This document shows positions 38,593 to 44,483 of a DNA stretch of 44,483 nt, one piece after another. The translations under genes and the position numbers were made by a program. Source of the DNA: Albidovulum sp. Its GTDB lineage: Bacteria; Pseudomonadota; Alphaproteobacteria; Rhodobacterales; Rhodobacteraceae. The stretch lies in assembly GCF_008933605.1 (NCBI RefSeq), contig NZ_WBUS01000012.1, positions 1 to 44,483 of the forward strand, written 5' to 3'. The notes under the pieces are model-generated. The model was not told where the DNA came from and did no database searches. It saw only the letters and a program-made list of their open reading frames with translations. How positions within the stretch are numbered: the first letter of the stretch is position 1; the number at the start of each line of letters is the position of its first letter.

Positions 38593-39531
38593 TCAGGGGC
38601 GGAAGGGATGCAGAGCGCGCGGCGTTTCCTCCGCCATGCCTGCCGGGCCGGGGTGCGCCTTCGTGCGGATCAGCTCGATCCGGCGGTGCGGGGCGACCGA
38701 CCCTTCCCGGCGCAGGGCCTCGTCCACGAGACTGTAGACCTCGTCCCGACAGTCCATGTCGCGGTCGTAGCGGGTGAGCCAGTAGCGCAGGGCATAGGTG
38801 ATCCCGCTTTCCTCGTAGGCCAGCACGCGGACGTCCGGCGGCGGGTCCCGCTGGATCAGGTTCGCCTGCTTGACGGCGTCGAGCATAATCCTGCGCGCGC
38901 GGTCCACCGTCATGGTGTGGTCGAGCGTGATCGATATCTGCGCCCGGTACTTCGGCCTCGGCGCCGAGTAGTTCGTGATGCGCTGGCGCGCGATCTGGCT
39001 GTTGGGAAGGATCATGTAGGTGGAGTCCCTGGTCAGCAGCCGCGTGGTGCGCCAGCCGATTTCGATGATCTTGCCGCGGGCCAATCCGTCGATCTCGACC
39101 CAGTCGCCGATCCTGAACGGCGCCTCGACGCCGAGCGCGATTCCCGAAAGCGTGTCGGCCACCACGTTGCGGATGGTAAAGCCGAGCATGGCAAGCACGA
39201 GTCCCGATCCGGCCAGTGCGCCGGTGGCGCCCTGGCCCATGACGAGCGCCGCCGCTCCGATGAGGGCGGCGAAGAAAAGCAGGGCCGCGACGAGGTCCTT
39301 CAGGAGCCGCGGGAAGGGCCGCCGCCGCGCCGCCCTGTCGAGCGCCACCGCGAGAATGCGGCTCGCGAACCACGCGGTGGCGAAATAGGTGAGTGCCGTC
39401 GCGGCCAGCGCGACGTTTCCGCCAAGCCGGAGTTGCGCGGCGAGATCGGCTCCGAAGAGGACGAGGGCGAAACTCAGGACCATCAGGATCGTCGGCCAGA
39501 CGAGGCTGCGCGCGTGCTGTTTCGCGGTCAT
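38593..39531 (-). CDS. MscS-family mechanosensitive ion channel
   Basis: A 312-residue small-conductance mechanosensitive channel. N-terminal helices (VWPTILMVLSFALVLFGADL, ALTYFATAWFASRILAVALD) are followed by a pore helix region (TGALAGSGLVLAMLGFTIRN) and the beta domain (NVVADTLSGIALGVEAPFRI, GDWVEIDGLARGKIIEIGWR, TYMILPNSQIARQRITNYSA), as in MscS. The ATG at 39531 overlaps the stop of a zinc-ribbon gene (ATGA). It protects cells against osmotic downshock, in the inner membrane. The ~26 C-terminal residues after RTKAHPGPA are variable. Confidence 0.92.
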   Translation of the reverse strand: MTAKQHARSLVWPTILMVLSFALVLFGADLAAQLRLGGNVALAATALTYFATAWFASRILAVALDRAARRRPFPRLLKDLVAALLFFAALIGAAALVMGQGATGALAGSGLVLAMLGFTIRNVVADTLSGIALGVEAPFRIGDWVEIDGLARGKIIEIGWRTTRLLTRDSTYMILPNSQIARQRITNYSAPRPKYRAQISITLDHTMTVDRARRIMLDAVKQANLIQRDPPPDVRVLAYEESGITYALRYWLTRYDRDMDCRDEVYSLVDEALRREGSVAPHRRIELIRTKAHPGPAGMAEETPRALHPFRP

Positions 39532-39767
39532 TCCCGGGGCCCCCCGATCTCGTGCGTTCTTCCGGCATGCATGGCGGCTGCGGCGCAGGCCGGGCAGTTG
39601 CCCGCATGGGCGCGGGGCAGCGGACGGCCGCAAAGCCGGCACAGCATGCCGGCCGCGGCGCTTGGGGGCGCGACGGGTGCGAGACAGCGCGGGCACCTGT
39701 TGAGGGCGGCGCGCGGCAAGACGAGCTTGCATCGGGCGCAGATCTTGCGAAGGCGGTGCGGGGTCAT
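39528..39767 (-). CDS. Double zinc-ribbon small protein coupled to MscS
   Basis: A 79-residue protein with four Cys-x2-Cys motifs: ICARCKL, RCPRCLA, LCRLCGR and CPAC, separated like a double zinc ribbon (two Zn2+ sites). The start at 39767 (MTPHRLRKICARCKLVLP) is chosen because it is close to the first motif; an in-frame ATG at 39815 is also possible, and neither has a clear ribosome-binding site. The stop overlaps the MscS start (ATGA). Function is unknown; nucleic-acid or protein binding is typical of such ribbons. Not a known partner of MscS. Confidence 0.7.
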   Translation of the reverse strand: MTPHRLRKICARCKLVLPRAALNRCPRCLAPVAPPSAAAGMLCRLCGRPLPRAHAGNCPACAAAAMHAGRTHEIGGPRE

Positions 39768-39899
39768 GGCGCGATGTCCAGGGGAGGGGTTGACGGCGGC
39801 CCGGGAGGCGGCCATGGGCCGGAGCCTGCGCCCGGGATCAGGGGCGCCGGGCCGGGACGGAATGCCCGTGCCGCCTGGTCGCCGCCGCGACGGAGCCTT

Positions 39900-40337
39900 T
39901 CAGCTCCCGCTCCCGGCGTCCTGCTCGACGCGGATGACCGTCAGCATCCGCCGCTGGTTGTCGCGCGTGTCCCAGTAGAAGGCCGCGCCTTCGGCAAGAC
40001 CGAGAAGCGCCACGCCGATCGGTGTCATCACCGAAACCCGCTGGCGCGTGATATCGGCCTCCTCCGGGTAGACCAGCGTCACGGATTTCACCTGCCCCGC
40101 AGCCTCGTCGCGGTAGGTCACCCGGCTGCCGATCGCGACGACCGATTTCGGCATCTTGCCGGCGGGAACGATGCGGGCGCGGCCGAGCTCGTCCAGGAGC
40201 CGGTCGGCGAGAGCCGGGTTGCGCAGCATCGCGCCTTCCGCGAGGGCCTCGATATGGACGAGATCGTCGGCACTGATGACAATCTTCGGATGGCGCGCGC
40301 GGTCTTTGGCTTTGGGGTGGGTCATTTGGGTCAACAT
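39900..40337 (-). CDS. rnk: Rnk-like nucleoside diphosphate kinase regulator (GreA/GreB C-terminal-like) 2
   Basis: A 145-residue protein and the most typical Rnk of the three: KIVISADDLVHIEALAEGAM, VVAIGSRVTYRDEAAGQVKS and VTLVYPEEADITRQRVSVMT, then PIGVALLGLAEGAAFYW. The YPEEAD-containing strand is characteristic of Rnk. Rnk binds RNA polymerase and competes with Gre factors; the name refers to an effect on nucleoside diphosphate kinase levels. Start at 40337 with AAGGGAGC. It lies downstream of rnk-like gene 3 in the same direction, 80 bases away, with a small hairpin (GCGGGC-AGG-GCCCGC, 40387-40401) in the gap. Confidence 0.87.
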   Translation of the reverse strand: MLTQMTHPKAKDRARHPKIVISADDLVHIEALAEGAMLRNPALADRLLDELGRARIVPAGKMPKSVVAIGSRVTYRDEAAGQVKSVTLVYPEEADITRQRVSVMTPIGVALLGLAEGAAFYWDTRDNQRRMLTVIRVEQDAGSGS

Positions 40338-40417
40338 CGGGTCAGCTCCCTTCGGGATGGGTGGAACGAACGGCAACGGAATTGAGCGGGCAGGGCCCGC
40401 GGGGCGGGGCTCGCCGA

Positions 40418-40873
40418 TCAGGCCGGGCGGGCGACGCCGAGGACCGTCAGCCTGGTCACGGTGCCGTCCTCGCAAAGCATCGGCACGGTCTGTCCGACCC
40501 TCAGCCCGATCAGGGTCGCGCCGAGGAGCGAGAGGACGGGGATGACACCGATGCCCGTCGCCGCATCGCGGGCGTTATGGGCCAAGAGGCCGGTACGTGC
40601 CGGACCGTCGCCGATCGAATAGGTCACGCGGCATCCGCCGGCAACGGCATCCGCGGGCGGTTCCATGCCACACGGGCTGCTCGCAGCGATCCGGTGACGC
40701 AGGACATGCCCAAGATAGGGTGAGGCGTCCCGCTCCGCCGCTTCGCACCAGGCGAGGTGGCGCAAGAGCTGCCGGCGGTCGGCGTCGGCCAGGACCGGGG
40801 TCCCGTGCGTCCGGGATATGGGAGGTTCGGGATGGCCGTTCGCCGACGGCCGGGGATGACGGATGCTGGACAT
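40418..40873 (-). CDS. Rnk/GreA-C-like protein 3
   Basis: A 151-residue paralogue. The C-terminal half has the GreA-C-like domain (AGGCRVTYSIGDGPARTGLL, PVLSLLGATLIGLRVGQTVP, MLCEDGTVTRLTVLGVA). The N-terminal part (ADRRQLLRHLAWCEAAERDA) is short and helical. It is closer in layout to rnk-like protein 1 (both have GATxIGLxxGQxxPxL near the end) than to the Rnk at 39900-40337. The strong site GAGGAGA precedes the ATG at 40873, in a structured leader. Regulatory target unknown. Confidence 0.78.
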   Translation of the reverse strand: MSSIRHPRPSANGHPEPPISRTHGTPVLADADRRQLLRHLAWCEAAERDASPYLGHVLRHRIAASSPCGMEPPADAVAGGCRVTYSIGDGPARTGLLAHNARDAATGIGVIPVLSLLGATLIGLRVGQTVPMLCEDGTVTRLTVLGVARPA

Positions 40874-40972
40874 GATCTCTCCTCTGACGATCGCTCGTCG
40901 CGCGCTTGGTTCAGGACGGTGAGGAGACCCCGGGAGGTATGGCAGGCGCCGACGCGCCTACACCGCCCGGGG
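40874..40972 (-). ncRNA. Two-hairpin 5' leader of rnk-like gene 3 (candidate cis-regulatory RNA)
   Basis: In the gene's orientation: CCCCGGGCGGTG (40972-40961), inner stem AGGCGC-GTCG-GCGCCT, ACCTCCCGGGG ending at 40928, then TCTCCTC (40927-40921), then hairpin GACGA-GCGA-TCGTC (40899-40886) directly before the ribosome-binding site GAGGAGA (40884-40878). TCTCCTC is the exact complement of that site, so it could mask it. The layout matches the leader of rnk-like gene 1. Confidence 0.55.
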
Positions 40973-41119
40973 ATGCGGGCGGTTCAGCAGGAGAAAACGG
41001 AAATGATCTGCGTGGACCAACATGCGGACAGAGGTAGGGTGCCCCCGCGCGTTCGTCAACCGGCGGCCCGTGAGGGGGGGGCGTGCCGTCGCGGCGGAGT
41101 GGCAGGAATGCCCCGCGGC

Positions 41120-41133
41120 ATGATCCGGATCAA
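41120..41133 (+). promoter_or_regulatory. FNR/FnrL-type box upstream of prs
   Basis: ATGATCCGGATCAA matches TTGAT-N4-ATCAA at nine of ten positions. It is 58 bases before the PRPP synthetase ATG and suggests oxygen-dependent control. Position and match only. The rest of 40973-41190 shows no other clear element. Confidence 0.6.
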
Positions 41134-41190
41134 GGGCGGTCAGGGCCGGATTGGGGCATCCTTCAGGTGTCACCAACCGGGGGAAGACCG

Positions 41191-42168
41191 ATGCAGATCT
41201 TTGCACTCGACGCGGCGCGGTCCTTCGGCGACCGCGTGGCCCGGCATCTGAAGACGCGGCTCCAGCCGCACGAGGTGCGGGACTTCGACGATGGAGAACA
41301 CAAGGCGCGTCCGCTGGTCAGCGTGCGCGGCCAGGATGTCTACGTGATCCAGGGGCTGGAGGGCGGCGACGGGCAGAGCGTGAACGACAGGCTCGTGCGG
41401 CTCCTGCTGTTCCTGGCGACGCTGAAGGACGACGGCGCGGCGCGGGTCACGGCGGTGGCGCCCTACCTTGCCTATTCGCGCAAGGACCGCCAGACCAAGG
41501 CGCGCGACCCGGTGGCGACGCGGACGATCGCGCGGCTGATCGAAGCGGCGGGCACGGATGCCGTCGTCACGGTCGAGGTGCACAATCTGGCGGCCTTCCA
41601 GAACGCCTTCCGCTGCCCCGCCTGGCATCTCGACACACACGGGCTCTTCGCGCGCCATCTCGCCCCGGAACTCGGCGGGCAAAGGGTGACGGTGGTCTCG
41701 CCGGACGCGGGCGGCGTGAAGCGGGCGCAGCTTTTCCGCGAGATGCTGGAGGCGACGCTCGGGCGCGAGGTGGGATCCGCCTTCATGGAAAAGCGGCGCA
41801 GCGCCGGCGTGGTCAGCGGCACCCATCTCGTCGGCGACATCGACGATGCGGTAGCGGTGGTCTTCGACGACATGATCGCATCCGGCGGGACCATGGTGCG
41901 GGCGGCGCGGGCGCTGAAGGAGCGGGGCGCGACCGAGGTCATGGCCGTCGCGGCCCACGGCCTGTTCACCGGCGGTGCCGAGGGGGCGGTCGAGGATGCC
42001 TCCGTCGACCGGTGGCTGGTGACCGACACCGTTCCGCTGCTCCGCCTTCCGCCAGACCTCGCCGCGCGGCGGGTCGAGGTGGTCTCCGCCGTGCCGCTCG
42101 TCGCCGAGGCGATCGGGCGCCTTCATGCCAACGGCTCGATCACGGAGCTTCTGGCGTTTCCAGAATAG
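41191..42168 (+). CDS. prs: Divergent ribose-phosphate pyrophosphokinase (PRPP synthetase family)
   Basis: A 325-residue Prs-family protein. The PRPP-binding loop is VVFDDMIASGGTMVRAARAL, and VVSPDAGGVKRAQLFREMLE corresponds to the conserved SPDxGGxxRA motif; YLAYSRKDRQTKARDPVATR matches the ATP-binding flexible loop region. The catalytic flexible-loop and DLHxxQIQGFF region is altered to VTVEVHNLAAFQNAFRCPAW, so it is a divergent second-type enzyme rather than the housekeeping one. GGGGGAAG precedes the ATG at 41191, and an FNR-like box lies upstream. The 3' end overlaps the convergent APH-like gene by 29 bases. Confidence 0.88.
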   Translation: MQIFALDAARSFGDRVARHLKTRLQPHEVRDFDDGEHKARPLVSVRGQDVYVIQGLEGGDGQSVNDRLVRLLLFLATLKDDGAARVTAVAPYLAYSRKDRQTKARDPVATRTIARLIEAAGTDAVVTVEVHNLAAFQNAFRCPAWHLDTHGLFARHLAPELGGQRVTVVSPDAGGVKRAQLFREMLEATLGREVGSAFMEKRRSAGVVSGTHLVGDIDDAVAVVFDDMIASGGTMVRAARALKERGATEVMAVAAHGLFTGGAEGAVEDASVDRWLVTDTVPLLRLPPDLAARRVEVVSAVPLVAEAIGRLHANGSITELLAFPE

Positions 42169-43186
42169 CCGCGGCGCGCTCGGCCTCGGCGAGGTAGCGC
42201 TCCGCCTGCGGCGGCCACTTCCCCGGCGTCCGTGGCGCGGGGTCGAGGAGATGGGCCAGCGCCTGCCGCGCGCGAAAGGTCGCCCGGTACGCCGTGTAGA
42301 AGGCCCAGAGCCGGTCGCCGGGATCGTCGTCGAGGCGCCTGCACGCCACCGCGCGCAGGCGCGGGCTGACCCGATCGGCGCCGAGCGCCGCGCACTCCAT
42401 GGCGAGCGTCGCATATTCCTCGAACGGGTCGAGAAGCCGGAACAGCCGCGCCAGTTCGAGGCAGTCGATGACGCGGATGGGCGGGCCGAGCCAGACATGC
42501 TCGGGGCGAAGGTCGCCATGGCCTTCGACCACGCGGCCCGCATGCAGGCGCGACAGGAGCAGCGCCGGTTCCTCGTCGAGCACCCGCGCGAGCAGGGCCG
42601 TCAGGCGCGCCAGTCTCGGCGCCGCCTGGGCGAAGGGTGGCTCGCCGAGAAGGTCGCGGGTTTCCCCGATGTTTTCCCGGTAGCGGCCGAGGTAGCTCTC
42701 GGCCGGGGGATGTTCGGCGCGGCGGGTCCGGTGGAACCGGGCAAGACGCTCCGCGACCGCATCGATGCCGGCCTCCGTGATCGTGCCCGCCTCGAGGCGC
42801 CGGTCGAGGAAGCCCGCGTCCGATAGCCGCCGCATGCGGACGAGCCATTCCAGGGTCGCGCCCGGGCCGTCGAGCGCGAGCGTCCCGTCCCGATCCCGCG
42901 CCAGCCGCGAGAGGCCGAGATAGACGTCCGCCGCGAGCCGGCGGTTCAGCCTGACTTCTCCGGCGCAGGCATCGTGGCGCAAGTCCAGGCTGGTGAAGTC
43001 GATCGAGTTGCGGCGGATCGGTTTCTTCATCTTGTAGGCGAGGGCGGGCGTCAGGAAGACCCAGGCCATGCTCGTCTCGCGGACCTCGGCCGGCGCGCCG
43101 GTGCTGTCGCGCAGCATCTCGGCGACCGCCGCGACCTTCTCCGCGGCGGACGGTTCGCTGCCTGTTTCTCCGCGCGCCGGCGTCAT
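42140..43186 (-). CDS. Aminoglycoside-phosphotransferase-like protein (COG2187 type)
   Basis: A 348-residue kinase-like protein. The segment MAWVFLTPALAYKMKKPIRR contains the Lys-rich ATP-binding strand, and VVEGHGDLRPEHVWLGPPIR and VIDCLELARLFRLLDPFEEY correspond to the catalytic HGD and DFG-like region of the COG2187 group; the expected Asn after the HGD loop is His. C-terminal half ends LLDPAPRTPGKWPPQAERYL. The start at 43186 (MTPARGETGSEPSAAEK) fits; a longer frame upstream overlaps a cytochrome gene on the other strand and is not real. COG2187 proteins often accompany low-oxygen or usp clusters; no aminoglycoside resistance role should be assumed. Confidence 0.82.
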   Translation of the reverse strand: MTPARGETGSEPSAAEKVAAVAEMLRDSTGAPAEVRETSMAWVFLTPALAYKMKKPIRRNSIDFTSLDLRHDACAGEVRLNRRLAADVYLGLSRLARDRDGTLALDGPGATLEWLVRMRRLSDAGFLDRRLEAGTITEAGIDAVAERLARFHRTRRAEHPPAESYLGRYRENIGETRDLLGEPPFAQAAPRLARLTALLARVLDEEPALLLSRLHAGRVVEGHGDLRPEHVWLGPPIRVIDCLELARLFRLLDPFEEYATLAMECAALGADRVSPRLRAVACRRLDDDPGDRLWAFYTAYRATFRARQALAHLLDPAPRTPGKWPPQAERYLAEAERAAAILETPEAP

Positions 43187-43219
43187 CCGAACATTCTCGC
43201 CCCGTGCGCCTGCGCCTCC

Positions 43220-43233
43220 TTGATCCGCATCAG
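43220..43233. promoter_or_regulatory. FNR/FnrL-type box between the APH-like and cytochrome genes
   Basis: TTGATCCGCATCAG matches TTGAT-N4-ATCAA at nine of ten positions. It is 34 bases from the start at 43186 and 71 bases from the ATG at 43304, and may control both divergent genes. Confidence 0.6.
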
Positions 43234-43303
43234 GCCGGGTCGCCGGGCCCGTGGCAGAATGGGCGCGCGAAGGGCGCCCGACGAGTGAATGCGAGGTCGC
43301 GTC

Positions 43304-44389
43304 ATGTTCCCCAGAACGATCCGGTCTGCCGTCATGGCAGCATGCCTGTCCCTGACCCCCCTGTTCAATGCCGAAGGGCAGGAGTCCAGCGCCCTGTCGG
43401 GGATCGTGGAGTCCTGGCTGAACTCTCCGCACGCCGACCCGGCCTCGGAAGCGTTCCGCCACTGGAACGAGGATGGCGCCATCCCGCCGACCTGCGCCGG
43501 GTGTCACTCCAGCCCCGGCCTGCGCGACCTCCTCGGCGGCGACGGGACCGCTGCGGGCGTCGTCGACCACCCGGCTCTCATCGGGTCCACCGTCGACTGC
43601 GCCGCCTGCCATGGCCTCGCGGCGACGGATCTGCGGCAGGTGACCTTTCCCAGCGGTGCGGTGGCCACCGACCTGGGTGTGTCCGCTGTCTGCATGGTCT
43701 GCCACCAGGGTCGGCAATCCTCGGGCGACCTGGACGATGCAGTGGCCGGAAAGGGCGAAGACGCGGTCTCGCCGGAGCTTTCGTTCGTCAACGTCCACTA
43801 CCGCGCCGCCGCCGCCAGTCTCATGGGGTCCGCCGCCCATGGCGGCTACGAGTATCCGGGCAAGACCTACGCGGGGCGCTATGCCCATGTGCGCGGCCTC
43901 GACAACTGCGCCGCGTGCCACGACCCGCACGGGCTCGATGTCGACGCCGCCCGCTGCGCGCGGTGCCACGGCGCCGCCGGACTGGCCGCGATCCGCAACG
44001 ATCCTCGGGACACCGACGGAGACGGGGACAGCACCGAAGGCGTGGCCGGGGAAGTCGCGACCCTGCACGAGTGGCTCGGACATGCGATATCCGCCTATGC
44101 GCGGGAGGTCGCGGGTGCCGCGATTGCCTATGCGCCGGATGCCTATCCCTATTTCTTTGCCGATCTCGATGGCAACGGTGTGGCGGACGGGGAGGAGCGG
44201 GGCTATCCCAACCGGTACATGCAGTGGACGCCGCGCCTTCTGAAGGCGGCCTACAACTACCAGTTTGTTGCCAAGGATCCGGGGATCTACGCGCACAACC
44301 CTGTCTATGCCCGGCAGATCCTCATCGACAGTCTCGAAAGCCTTGGCGGAGTCGTCGCGATCGGACGCAACGGCTGGACGAGGCCGTGA
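43304..44389 (+). CDS. Secreted five-haem c-type cytochrome with calcium-binding EF-hand-like loops
   Basis: A 361-residue protein starting at the ATG at 43304, the start with the better ribosome-binding site (GAGG at eight bases); an in-frame ATG at 43289 is possible. Signal peptide MFPRTIRSAVMAACLSLTPL, cleavage near residue 25. Haem-binding CXXCH motifs are CAGCH (64-68), CAACH (99-103), CMVCH (130-134), CAACH (202-206) and CARCH (218-222). Two calcium-binding loops follow: DTDGDGDSTEG (236-246) and DLDGNGVADGEE (287-298). It is periplasmic. The family resembles multihaem cytochromes related to cytochrome c554; the electron-transfer partner is unknown. The FNR-like box upstream suggests low-oxygen expression. 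Confidence 0.9.
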   Translation: MFPRTIRSAVMAACLSLTPLFNAEGQESSALSGIVESWLNSPHADPASEAFRHWNEDGAIPPTCAGCHSSPGLRDLLGGDGTAAGVVDHPALIGSTVDCAACHGLAATDLRQVTFPSGAVATDLGVSAVCMVCHQGRQSSGDLDDAVAGKGEDAVSPELSFVNVHYRAAAASLMGSAAHGGYEYPGKTYAGRYAHVRGLDNCAACHDPHGLDVDAARCARCHGAAGLAAIRNDPRDTDGDGDSTEGVAGEVATLHEWLGHAISAYAREVAGAAIAYAPDAYPYFFADLDGNGVADGEERGYPNRYMQWTPRLLKAAYNYQFVAKDPGIYAHNPVYARQILIDSLESLGGVVAIGRNGWTRP

Positions 44390-44483
44390 CCGCCCGGGCG
44401 CCGGCACCTGGCGGCGATGCCTGCCGCGCTGCCGGCGTGCGGGGGGCGATGCCGCCGCCGCACAGGGCCCCGGCGGGGCATGC
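44390..44483. other. End of window, no gene seen
   Basis: Ninety-four bases of GC-rich DNA after the cytochrome stop codon. No start, motif or clear hairpin can be supported; a following gene may begin outside the window. Confidence 0.5.

Noticed and set aside
43187..44407. Upstream extension of the APH-like gene opposite the cytochrome
   Set aside because: The extension is antisense to a cytochrome with five CXXCH motifs; the APH family start fits the ATG at 43186.
1..44483. CRISPR arrays, intact insertion sequences, rRNA genes
   Set aside because: No regularly spaced direct repeats, no transposase with flanking inverted repeats and no rRNA-like sequence were seen on reading both strands.

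Overview
The window is high-GC bacterial DNA with dense, compact operons, frequent 4-base ATGA stop/start overlaps and protein families typical of Rhodobacterales (Rhodobacteraceae, Roseobacter-like Alphaproteobacteria). No 16S rRNA is present, so family level is an inference from gene content: bifunctional PutA with a divergent Lrp-type PutR, the N-methylglutamate pathway cluster, FNR-type boxes and DUF1127. No CRISPR array or intact insertion sequence was seen.

Layout. 1-3610: 5' part of putA (minus), its divergent Lrp-type regulator, and a secreted four-domain META/MliC/YbaY protein. 3735-3818: tRNA-Leu(UAA), followed by a 414-base stretch holding a decayed integrase fragment. 4233-14914 (all minus): a GlxA-type AraC regulator, then an operon for a dipeptide/oligopeptide ABC importer (binding protein, two permeases, two ATPases) and two paralogous CocE/NonD (S15-type) hydrolases.

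15212-29387 is the centrepiece: a methylated-amine catabolic region. mgsA-mgsB-mgsC (N-methylglutamate synthase) and gmaS (gamma-glutamylmethylamide synthetase) run leftward. Divergently transcribed is an operon with three very small membrane proteins, an ethanolamine-permease-like APC transporter and two unknown proteins. Convergent to that is an XRE-cupin regulator, preceded by mgdABCD (N-methylglutamate dehydrogenase, sarcosine-oxidase-like). Together these should import monomethylamine or a related amine, attach it to glutamate, and oxidise the methyl group to methylene-tetrahydrofolate. Palindromes of the type TTTCC-N5-GGAAA occur in pairs before the regulator, between the divergent operons and before a universal stress protein gene, and may define the regulon.

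29388-30647 contains decayed mobile-element or RHS-like fragments. 30648-37032 is a second methylated-compound operon: an aldehyde dehydrogenase, a dimethylglycine/sarcosine-dehydrogenase-like flavoprotein, a 51-residue membrane protein and an NCS1 permease, divergent from a second XRE-cupin regulator.

37155-44389 looks like a stress or low-oxygen island: three Rnk/GreA-C-like proteins, a DUF1127 protein, a zinc-ribbon protein coupled to an MscS channel, a divergent PRPP synthetase, an APH-like protein and a five-haem cytochrome c. FNR-like boxes precede prs and the cytochrome, and one also precedes uspA. Two of the rnk-like genes share an unusual two-hairpin 5' leader, and its first hairpin recurs upstream of the DUF1127 gene; this is a candidate new cis-regulatory RNA. 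The other main candidate for something undescribed is the small-subunit-associated APC permease.
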